Shown here: piece by piece, positions 15,101 through 51,999 of the stretch | How positions within the stretch are numbered: the first letter of the stretch is position 1 | Layout of the letters: the number at the start of each line of letters is the position of its first letter | Assembly: GCA_964019415.1 (NCBI GenBank) | Contig: OZ025883.1 | Location: 7,135,139 to 7,199,138 of the forward strand | Direction: 5' to 3' | Length of the DNA stretch: 64,000 bases | Source: Ianthella basta | Taxonomy: Eukaryota > Porifera > Demospongiae > Verongiida > Ianthellidae | Position numbers and translations under genes: made by a program | The notes under the pieces: generated by a model | Seen by the model: only the letters and a program-made list of their open reading frames with translations | Databases searched by the model: none | What the model was told of the DNA's origin: nothing

Positions 15101-16217
15101 ACACTAACCCAACACAGCAGAATCAGTTTCTTCATTTGATATTGAAGGAGAAGTGCACTGAGGATGCCTTTGAGACCGTCTGTGACATCATCACTGCAGT
15201 AAAGGGCAACCCAAAGATGAAAGCACTGGGTGAATCCATGAAGAGGAGACTGGAGACCGGTGGGTATATGTGGGGGGAGGGGAGACTGTGTGTGTGGGTG
15301 CATGTGGCTGTGTCTGTGTATGGGAGTGTTGTGTGCAGTGTGGAGTGAAGTTTTAAATTAGCCAATAACTGCTCTGTTCTTCTTTTTTGTGCTTTGCAAC
15401 TCCGCTACAACCAGCTACCACTGCTGACAAGGGACCCTCCCCAGAGATGGAGGCACTGCCTACAGCACAGCAAGGTATGCTCCATGCACTGTCACTACAC
15501 ACGAGTGCACCTCACAGTGTACCGAGTATGGGAGGTGTGTCCCTACTGTCTCTGATGGAGTCTCATGCAATCCACTAACCCCAAGTGTCATGTGGTGACC
15601 CCTTAGTGCACAGAGGAGGTTTAGTGTGTGGTCCAAAGGAGCCCACTAACCCCAGGTCTAGCATGCTAGACCCTCTCCACCCCGGGTGGTGTGAGGCTGT
15701 TTGCTGTGTCCACTGCCTAAGCACCTTAGTGGAAGGGTCTAGCTAGCTAGACTGGAGTGCACCTCACATTGTATGGGTGTGTGCTTGTGTGTGCATGTGT
15801 GTTTGGAGGGATTGACACAAGCTCTTTACACTAAATTTGGCTACAGCAGCAGACAAGAGAGTGGTTCATAACACCTACTCTGATCCCACCCCATCTACAG
15901 ATGGACACGCCCTCTTCAACATGGACTCCGCCCCCACCTTACAAGCCATGAAGCAGTTCATTGTCCGTGATGTTGAAGTGGCCAGAGATTGGAGCCTGAT
16001 AGCCATCCATCTGGGTGTGGAGGCCTCTGTTGTGAGAATGGCCACAGCAAACCGATGTGAGCATGCGTGTGCAAACATCTTAGAGCGGTGGTTGTCTGAG
16101 GAAGCAGGCACAGGAGAGAAGGATCGGACTTGGCGCACTGTGCTGTCTGCAGTGGAGGACGCAGGGCACAAGGCCTTCTCACAGCAACTCAAGACAGAGC
16201 TGTTCAGTCTCCAGTGA
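12146..16217 (+). CDS. Gene B: ankyrin-Roc-COR-CARD-death domain protein
   Basis: Exons 12146-14417, 14581-14700, 14978-15259, 15415-15474, 15847-16217 give 1034 residues. ATG 12146 is the first Met of the open frame and sits 12 nt after a TTATTAG acceptor. Residues 1-195 hold about five ankyrin repeats. The Roc GTPase follows: P-loop GNAEHGKST (203-211), G3 DFAGQ (261-265), and a G4 position reading GSFLD instead of the usual GTHLD or NKxD. A COR-like region runs to about 750. Residues 798-891 form a CARD (EKMDANAVVLELL, then DRGDQRTIAANTNPTQQNQF). The end is a death domain (VARDWSLIAIHLGV, then WRTVLSAVEDAG). The order ankyrin-Roc-COR-death matches the C-terminal half of DAPK1; the kinase is absent and a CARD is inserted. 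A role as a scaffold in death or immune signalling is inferred. Confidence 0.8.
14635..15630 (+). repeat. Direct repeats (about 220 bp) flanking the CARD exon
   Basis: 14635-14860 and 15413-15630 are near-identical. Each contains the linker coding part ending MEALPTAQQ, its GTATGC donor and about 150 bp of intron. The CARD exon (14978-15259) lies exactly between them, so the linker exon occurs on both sides of the CARD. The remainder of intron 15475-15846 is also the start of the larger segmental duplication. Confidence 0.9.
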
Positions 16218-17355
16218 ACTTGGACCCCAGCAGTACAGAACTCACAGTACATTGTAACTACATACATACATACATACATGCGTGGCAGTAGTATAAATTG
16301 TGTAGTGTGCCCTTTGTCTGTGCAACCTTGACAGTTTACAATGCAGCTTCAACAAAGATAGAGGAAGCGTCAACTGTGTGGGCACGTGATCAGTTGATTA
16401 GCGAGCTATTGCGCAACCAGAATTTTAGCCGTTGGCATAGTAACGGAGCCTATGCGAAAAGGGAAAGCTAGAGCAAACTGTAGTGAGGAGAAGCGAAATG
16501 TTAAAGCTTCAGAGCCGTTATGGAGAGGAGCCGGATCCTGAGATGGAGGCAATGGGTAAGTAAGCGCACTTGTCGGCCATTCGATAGTCGCGCACTCTTT
16601 TAACTAGCTTGCATGCCCGCCCCTCTGCACGGTCTCCGTCAGCCAAGGAGGACCTGGCCAAGCTACAGCGGCAGTTCCGTATTACAGAGGAGGGTCGAAA
16701 GAGCTACACAGACAAAGCACAAAACAGTCTAAGGAAGCAAAAGTGAGCAGTATCCACTTGACATGGCATTGTGGCCGACCAACATTGGCATACCTTAATG
16801 TGTAGTATGATGGTGACACTGTGCGTGTGTGCGTGCGTGCAGGGCCGTGATTGAGATGTTGGAAGCCGAGAACAAAGATCTCAAGAAGAACCTCAGCCTG
16901 GCAGGGAGTCGTCAGAATGAGTTGAAGGACTCAACCATCGCAGAGCAGTTTGAGGAGCTGATTGAGCGTCGGCTGGACTACGAGCGCCTGATTGGCGAGG
17001 AGCAGCAAGCCATCAGTGAACTGGAGAGGAGGATCAGAGAGAAACAGCAGCAGATCAGTCGGCAGTGCAAGGAGATGGGAGGGTGAGGGGCGGGGCTGCT
17101 AGAGTGGAGTGGGCGGGGCATACATAGGATGGCGTGGGTGGGGTCTTAGAGATAGAGTGGGCCAGAACACTGGGTGGAGTGGGTGGGGCCTAAGAGATAG
17201 AACTGTATGAAGTTGCTCAGTGTTGTGACTCTGCTGTCCTGTCTCCCCCTCCTGCAGTGTCCACAGTAGCCAGCAGCAACACATCAACACTCAGAAGAAG
17301 ATCAGAGTGTTGGAGAACAGACTGGACAATGTGCGTGAGCCCCTCCCTCTTGCCC
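15636..17355 (+). repeat. Segmental duplication, copy 2
   Basis: Direct-repeat partner of 3646-5345. Here both embedded genes are intact: gene B's death-domain exon has CAA where copy 1 has TAG, and ODAD1 continues through all 14 exons. This argues that copy 2 is the parental or functional locus. Confidence 0.92.
16431..16444 (+). promoter_or_regulatory. X-box (RFX site) in the ODAD1 promoter
   Basis: GTTGGCATAGTAAC, an RFX-type palindrome, 54 bp before the ODAD1 ATG. Together with its conserved copy at 4401 and a cilia-specific gene downstream, it fits the established RFX control of cilia genes. Confidence 0.65.
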
Positions 17356-17575
17356 AACCCCCCTCGGGGGCATGGCAGGGGCTGGCTGACATGTGTCTTA
17401 TGGGGGTTTCCCCTTTTGCAGGCTCTAAAGAGTTTCAACAGTGGCTTGGCCAAGAACTCCTCACTGCGTCAACAAATTGACCACCTCCGACAGGAGAGGG
17501 AGGTCTTTGAGAGCATGTACAAGAAACTGCAGAAGGTGAGTGCACAGGTGGACATGGAGTAGTGAGGAGGTGCAC

Positions 17576-17615
<40 letters not shown>

Positions 17616-20215
17616 GGTGTCAACTGGAGAGCCTGTGTGTTGTGTGTAGGAGTTTGACGAGTGCAAGAGGTCCATGGGGGAAGTGGTTGCCATGTCGACA
17701 CAGGCTTACGATGCAAGGCAAGTCTCACACGGCACCAACACACTGGAGACACTGCTCCAGACATACCAGGGAGTGCAGTGGTAGAGGATGTGTTGCGGTA
17801 TAGCTTTGGGTAATGTTCACCCCCTGTGTAGCGCGAGTGCACACTTTGACACACAGACAGCCACTGTCCATCTAAAGTACACAGTGCCCCACTCACCCAC
17901 TGACTGTCCCCTTGCTGTCCCCAGGGATGACGCTCAGTCCAAGATGCTTGCTTTGAAGGAGAAGATGGACAAAGAGCTGGCTCAGCACGACGCTGAGATC
18001 AAGGAGCTCAAGAGGGTCATCGACCACAACAGGAAGTTGAAGGAGTTCATGTCAAAGAAAGGTAAAGGGGCGTGTCCCACCATAGGGAGGGGTGGGTGGG
18101 TGGGTCTTGCAGACAGGTTGGGAGGGTGACAATGGGTGGTGTCACTCGAGTGGTGCCCCTCCCCCCCAGACCAAGAGCGCACTGAGGCACATGAGGAGAT
18201 TGAAGCAATGAAGCGCAAGAAGGAGGTGGAGAAGGCTGAGGAGAGGGAGGGGACCGTCATGGTGAGATGGGTGGGGCAGGACACTCCATACTGCAGTGTT
18301 TCAATGCAAGCACGTCATTCTCTCCTTATGGAGGTTGAGCTAATGATATTCATTGCCCTCTATCCTCCAGTCATATGAGACTGGTTTCCAGCGCATCCAG
18401 GAGGCGACTGGGATCACAGACATTGACAAGCTGGTCACCAAGTTCATTGAAGGTAGGACAGACCAGGGCAGGGTCTGGCCATAGGCCAGCTGACCAGTTA
18501 TAGTGATGGACCCTTCCCTCCCTCCCACCCCTCCCCTTCCCCCACCTCCCCTCCCCTCCCCTTCCCTTCTCCCCTCCCTCTCCTCTTCTCCCCTTCCCTC
18601 TCCTCCCCTCCCCCAAACACTTTAATGTGTAGTTGAGGACCAGAACTTTGCTCTGTTCAATTATGTCAATGAACTCAATAATGAGATTGAAGCACTGCAG
18701 GAGCAGATCGCTGAGGTACCGGCCATGTGATGTCATGTGATGTCATGTGATGCAGGTGTGGCTAATCCCACTTCTGTTATGGTGCCCCTGTGTGCTTGCT
18801 TGCCTTTAGGTGAAGTGTGAGATTGATGCCTTCCAGAACCAGGGGGTGGAGATGGAGGAGCGGCGTAAGGTGATCCTAAGGGAGATGGAGGCGGAGCTGA
18901 AGGCAACAGAGGAGCAGAGGACCAAGCACAGCCGCAACCATGCTGCGACCATGAGGGTCATCGAGCAGCTCAAATCAGGCAAGCTGCACACACACAGACT
19001 TGGGTGTTTGGAATAGAATGTGGCTGTGAATGGACAAACACCACACCCTCACATGCACATTGCCAATCCCCCCCCCCCCCCCAGGTGTCGAATCCCTCTT
19101 CAACAAGACTGGCTGTGATGGCAGTGCCATCTTTGAGATGCTCGGTGGCAATGCCGGTGTGTCCAACACCAACGTTCTCCAATACCTCGGCCTCATTGAG
19201 CAGCGAGCCAACGAACTGCTGCAGCTCCACTCCTTTGTCCAGGTCAAGGAGTCCGACGACCCTGTTGCCCTGGCAACCTTCATGAAGAGTAGGACTCCCA
19301 AGCACCCCGGCGGGCCCATCACAGTGCAGGCACCCTCCACTGGGTAGGTGGGAGGGGGAGGGGGAGGGACATGGGGGTGGTTGTGTGTGTAGCGTGTCTC
19401 TATGCAGTGGTTTAAGAGTGTCTTGTACACAATTGGGATGGCACGATACAATTGCCCACATGACAACTGTATTGGTGTGAACATGGACACTGGTGGTGGT
19501 GTGTCAAGTGTCGGGTGACGGCAGTTGATGAAGGAGACGTAGGAGAGTGCACTGTTCCAGTACTGTGTTTACATGATCACTTGTTTGTGTTATCTCAATT
19601 GACGGTTCATGGACGGGAAATACCTCATAACTGTTGTAGCAAGTGCTGTGGTGTGTGTGTGTGGTGTGATGGGGAAATGGAGTGTGTGTGTGTGTGTCCG
19701 TTTGTGTGTATGCAGTGACAACTATGACTCGGATGACGCGTCCATTGAGGAAGAGGGAAAGCCCCTCACACAGGATGAGCTCCGGACAAGACTGGGCAAG
19801 AAAGCGGTGAGAATGACGTAATTGGCAGGCGTTGCTGCTGGGCCGGGCATGCACAGAAGGGAGTGTGCTAACTTGCTGTACTCCTCTCCCTCACCTCCTC
19901 CACCTCCCCTCCCATCACACCATGTCCAGAGGACCGCTAGCTAACACACAAACACTGTCCTAACCTTAAGTGTGTCTTCCATTGTGTGCAGTAGTACCTG
20001 CAGCCAGTAGCCGCTAGTGGTAGTGGTCACTTCCACTGCACACACACTAGTACCAACCCCTCCCTACCACACATTACTTTGTGTTTGTGTGTCTCCTTCT
20101 CATTCAGGCCACTCGTAAGGAAAAGCCCGGGGGGGCGTCTAGTCCTCCTCCAGGAGCGCCCACTACCACATCGACCAGAGGAAGCGACCGGAAGAAGATG
20201 ACCAGCACGAAATAG
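16498..20215 (+). CDS. ODAD1: Outer dynein arm docking complex coiled-coil protein (CCDC63/CCDC114 family)
   Basis: Fourteen exons: 16498-16555, 16643-16742, 16843-17082, 17258-17330, 17422-17535, 17650-17717, 17925-18061, 18170-18261, 18371-18452, 18633-18715, 18810-18978, 19085-19343, 19716-19806, 20108-20215; 557 residues, close to vertebrate CCDC63 (about 560). The N-terminus MLKLQSRYGEEPDPEMEAMA leads into the family stretch LAKLQRQFRITEEGRKSY, then near-continuous coiled coil. The later motifs GFQRIQEATGITDIDKLV and GVESLFNKTGC are typical of the ODA1/DC2 family. The protein helps anchor outer dynein arms to ciliary doublets. Introns 6 (17718) and 11 (18979) use GC-AG borders. The C-terminus is Lys/Arg/Ser-rich. 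Whether it is the CCDC63 or CCDC114 orthologue cannot be settled, since that split is probably vertebrate. Confidence 0.92.
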
Positions 20216-20546
20216 CAGACACAACTCACCACACTTATGTACATGTTCATATGGGGATCTCCCCTTACGTCACTTGTACCGTATGTATTAGAATTATCCG
20301 ATCATTGATCAATCGACCGCTCACTGAAGACACACCTTGTGGGGTCACGAGTAATCGCTGTAGTGTTGATTCTGATTCGATTTAGTTCAAGAAATCGCAT
20401 CTATATTATCAACAAGAGAGAAGAAAGGTTGATTATCTCATTTTGAATTCCGTAAGTTCTTTGAGCGATAGTTCAGGTCGAGTTGATGTGCGTGTTCACC
20501 AAATGGATCACGCACTTGCCTCCCTTCTGTTCAGATCTAACCGATC
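20216..20546 (+). other. Intergenic: ODAD1 3' end and aPKC promoter/5' UTR
   Basis: A 331-bp AT-richer spacer between two genes on the same strand. I see no canonical AATAAA and no TATA box at a useful distance. It is free of the repeats that fill the neighbouring introns. Confidence 0.6.
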
Positions 20547-45404
<24,858 letters not shown>

Positions 45405-46196
45405 CTGTTTAATAGCAGCCCAGGGCTCTTGCTGCAGCCCCAGTGTATTTAGTGTATGATATAATCTAACTTTTAACCTTCTGTTAATAATCACCACTTC
45501 AGATCCTGTCACATTAGCTCAGACACTTTTGTACACAATTAATTATTCAAATTGTCCAATGGAACACGCATTGTATGGTGGGATAAGGTTCATGGCATGG
45601 TTAATAAAATCGTGCCATGTGATGATTGGCTAGTATGCATGCAGGTTGTCCCTTTAGGTCTGTGTGGTTGTGCAACTGAAACATGCACAGCAGTACTAGT
45701 CCCTCCAGCCGGGCCAGCTATAGCTGAGTGCACTCACATGTACACTCACTGGTACTGTTGCATGCAACTGGACTAACCCAGGACACACCATCTCACAGTG
45801 TCATGCAGTGGGTGTACAGTAAGTTGAGGCCGCCTTGTGGTATCTATGAGTGAGGGTTAGTCCACAGCATTCTGCCATAGACTGCACTGCATGTGCTCCA
45901 ACATGACGTGCTGTCCTGCTAGCACACACATTTCACTCTCCCCCACCTCTAACACACTAACACACACCATCACTCCTTGGACCACAGTCACATCCAAACC
46001 TCCTCACATACTCGCTACACACCCCTCACACTATAACTAGTGATGTGGCTGAGTTTTAGCATTGACAGCAACACTGCAAACTGTAGTGCAGCGATGCAAG
46101 TGTACAAGTGGGTGTGTCAGTTGGTGGGTGTGTCAGTTGGTGGGTGTGTCAGTTGGTGGGTGTGTTGGTTGGTGGGTGTGTCAGTTGGTGGGTGTG
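45405..46196. other. Convergent intergenic spacer, aPKC and CFAP107 3' ends
   Basis: Contains the aPKC 3' UTR with a canonical AATAAA at 45603-45608, then non-coding DNA. From 46119 to 46200 there are five copies of a 16-bp repeat CAGTTGGTGGGTGTGT ending at the CFAP107 stop codon. No other gene is seen. Confidence 0.7.
45603..45608 (+). terminator. Poly(A) signal of the aPKC gene
   Basis: Canonical AATAAA about 200 bp after the aPKC stop (TAA 45402-45404), followed by TG-rich DNA (GCATGCAGGTTGTCC, GTCTGTGTGGTTGTG). Confidence 0.6.
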
Positions 46197-47442
46197 TCAA
46201 ATGGTGGTGTTGAGTTGGTTCCGCCCTCCTCCTGCACTCAATGTGTCTGGGTTACTGCTGCTGGGTGACTGTGTTTGGTGCTCAGGTTTAACAGTGGTGG
46301 TGTGTGGCTGGTCCCTCAGCTGGAGGTCCTTGTTGGTGTTGCTGGGGTGGAGGTGGCTGGAGAGCTTGCGAGGGGAGGCAAACCGCTTCCCAGGGGAGGC
46401 CGGGGAGTGCCGGCTGTAGTGGAGGGTGTACAGACTGATGAGGTCACTAACTTGTGCTTGCTTTGACTGCCTGGACCACTTCTCCTGTGAAGGATAAGAC
46501 ACGCCCCCAGTCACACCCACCCAACTAGACTACCAAGTAGAGTGTTACCTGTCCTACTGCTCACACACACTATGCCAGTATCGCAACATGCTCCCCTCTC
46601 TCTCTCAATCTCCCTCCACTGCACGCATGCACCCCCACTCACCCCACCTCCCCAACACAGTAGTGTCCCTGGTCTTGCTAACCTTCAGTGTTTTCTCCAG
46701 GCCCCATTTAGTGCCCTCCCCGGTCACTGGGTGGTCCGACACCTCTGGGAGCCAGGCCAGCCGGTGCCAGTCCCAGGACCGAGGGGCTGAGCGGTGCCGG
46801 CGGTGGTTGAACTCCTGGTCATACAGGGAGATGCAGTTTTGAGTGTAGCGCTTCCCGTGGTGGCTGAAGAGGTGGTCTTTGGCCAGTCCCTCGTTGGCCA
46901 GCGCCATTCGCCGTCGAGTGCTGCACTCAGGCTCCACGAGGCCTGGGTGCTGGAAGTCCGTGCGGTGAGTGCTGTCGGAGGTAGTGCCCTGCCTCTCAAA
47001 CTCATACCTCTGCTCAGACCAATTTCCTGCAGGGGTTCACCGGTAAAGTCACCTTACTACCGGCCTACACCCAACATTACTACATCCCCCCTTCTCAGCT
47101 GAGCATGCCGCAGGTCAGCCTAGCTAACAGTGGTACCTATCCTGTGTGCGCACTACACTAAACCAAACTGCAGTCCACTGATTCTCGGACACATGGTCAC
47201 AATTTCGGATACAGTGGGAACGCAATATGTAGCAGTAAATCCGTGACTAGCTACAAAGAGTAAGTCATTGATTTAGTCATTAAAGATTCCCAAAGAAATT
47301 TGTTCTGTACCCAGAAGATCTGTTGCGTCTACTCACCGATGAGCACGCCTGGGCGATACTTTTGCTCGATTCGCCATCCTGGTTGCTGGAACTTATCAGG
47401 CTGACCAGTGGTAGCCATGTTGTTTGACTGTCTTGTATCCAT
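46197..47442 (-). CDS. CFAP107: Cilia- and flagella-associated protein 107-like
   Basis: Exons on the minus strand: 47442-47337, 47026-46683, 46484-46197; 245 residues (human CFAP107, formerly C1orf158, about 190). The start MDTRQSNNMATTGQ precedes the family block WRIEQKYRPGVLIGNWSEQR, which spans the first splice junction. Later conserved blocks are KDHLFSHHGKRYTQNCISLY, YDQEFNHR, SWDWHRLAWLPEVSDHPV and TKWGLEKTLK. The human protein binds inside ciliary doublet microtubules. The C-terminal 95 residues, rich in Ser, Pro, His and Gln, are longer than in vertebrates and not recognisable. The gene shares a 77-bp head-to-head promoter with RER1 and converges with aPKC. Confidence 0.8.
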
Positions 47443-47519
47443 AGTAACTGACACTCTTTTGATGTCTGCCGCCTCACGATCTGAAGTTGGTTTGGGAACG
47501 CGAGTCTGAAAGATACAAA
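47435..47519. promoter_or_regulatory. Bidirectional CFAP107/RER1 promoter with X-box
   Basis: Only 77 bp separate the two start codons. GTATCCATAGTAAC (47435-47448), an RFX-type palindrome, overlaps the CFAP107 start, and GTTGGTTTGGGAAC (about 47486-47499) is a weaker match. No TATA box is seen. Confidence 0.5.
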
Positions 47520-48928
47520 ATGGACGGTGGCCCAGGAGCAGATGGTAAGAGCGGAGTAGGACGCTGTGGAGGGGGAGCGGTTTGTCAGCTGATATGCATG
47601 CTCTCGAGACTTTCCACAAGCTCTGTGCTCTACTGCGCGCCCTTTACTGCGTGCAGAGCGTATTTCTCACTTGTGAACTGAGCCAGGCATTGGCTATGCC
47701 ACCCAGTGGCGCCTCATTAGTGAGGCTAGCCGCCCCTCTTCACAGGCGGCTACGCCTTACAAATGTCACGTGTGTCCTTAGAGTGCAATATGGCCGAGGA
47801 GTGACAATCTGTCTGCTGTGTTGCCCTCCACACCTCTGCAGTGCCGTCCAAGGCAGTGGGTCTGAGAACACTGATCTGGCGCCGATACCAGCAGGTCCTG
47901 GACCTGATCTCGCCCCACGTGGTGCCACGCTGGGTGGTCGCAGTCCTGTACCTGGTCCTGTACTGCGTGCGAGCGTTCACCATCCAGGTGGGGTGGGGGC
48001 ATGTGTGTGGGGGTGGGGTGGGGGTGGGGTGAGGAGAGGTGCACAGCTTGGTTGTCATGGTAACCCTGCAGGGCTGGTACATTGTTACCTACGGACTGGG
48101 GATCTACCTCCTCAATTTGCTCCTCGCCTTCCTCTCGCCGAAGATAGACCCTGCAATGATGGACGATGATGAGGATGACAATGAAGGTGGTCACATGATA
48201 GTCACATGACTTGCACATGACACACTTGTACCACCCACTACCCACCTCCACAGACGGCCCTCAACTACCAACATCGGCTAACGAAGAATTCAGACCGTTC
48301 ATTCGACGCCTCCCGGAGTTTAAGTTCTGGTGAGAACCGACTGTGTGTGGTTGTTGTGTGTGGTGTGCAGCCATCTTGTACAGGAAGTGTACCATGTGAC
48401 CAACATGTGATCTTGTTGCCATGGTGATAAAGGTGTAGACTTATGAGCTGTGTTCCCTCACCCCAGGCACCGTTTGATGGTGGCAACGACAGTGGCAGTG
48501 TTCATGACCTTCTTCAGGATCTTTGACATCCCAGTGTTCTGGCCAGTGCTAGTGGTTTACTTCTGTGTACTCTTCTTCCTCACTATGAAGAGACAGATCA
48601 TGGTGCGCCCAGCTTGAGGGGGCGGGGCTGGGGGAGGGGCCACCAGAAGGTGCCCCTATCTACACAGCCTCCCTGGCTCAACCATGCATGCCCTCTAGCC
48701 TTGGTCTATGGTTGCTTGATGCTATCTCTCTTCCTCACATCCTCCCCTCTCTCTCCCCTCCCTCCTCCCCCTCCCTCCCCTCCCCTCCCCCTCCCTCCTC
48801 CCCCTCTCTCTCCCCTCCCCTCCCTCCTCCACCGACAGCACATGATCAAGTACCGCTACCTTCCCTTCACACACGGCAAGAGGAGGTACCGTGGCAAGGA
48901 GGACACCGGACGGGTGGTCACCAGCTAG
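47520..48928 (+). CDS. RER1: RER1, Golgi-to-ER retrieval receptor
   Basis: Exons 47520-47544, 47842-47987, 48072-48186, 48254-48329, 48467-48602, 48839-48928; 195 residues, equal to the usual 190-200. The protein has four predicted membrane spans ([16 protein letters not shown], then [25 protein letters not shown] and [16 protein letters not shown]). Conserved blocks are [25 protein letters not shown] and the C-terminal [23 protein letters not shown]1 recycles escaped ER membrane proteins and unassembled subunits from the cis-Golgi. The N-terminus (MDGGPGADG then [18 protein letters not shown]) is shorter and divergent, as is common. It is divergent from CFAP107 and its 3' end faces THOC3 about 110 bp away. 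Confidence 0.95.
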
Positions 48929-49040
48929 CCGCACCGCGGACTATAGCTACTTAATTTAATGCAACAGATTTGGCACTAATACACACACACAGACACACGG
49001 ACACATGGACATGCGCATACATAAATAATGATGAAGTGTG

Positions 49041-51915
<2,875 letters not shown>

Positions 51916-51999
51916 GGCGTGCCTGCAGCCGCTGCTATAAAGAGGGCCATCCCGTGCTCCTACCGCGCGTCACCTTTGTGCAGTTGATCTTGAGAAGCG
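51916..51999. promoter_or_regulatory. Bidirectional THOC3/GBE1 promoter
   Basis: Eighty-four bp between start codons. TATAAAG at 51936-51942 is a plausible TATA box for GBE1, 58 bp before its ATG. The segment is GC-rich with no repeats. Confidence 0.5.

Noticed and set aside
14943-15259. CARD exon starting at the TTATCAG acceptor (14943)
   Set aside because: That choice gives an in-frame TGA after ten codons; the acceptor at 14977/14978 keeps the frame.
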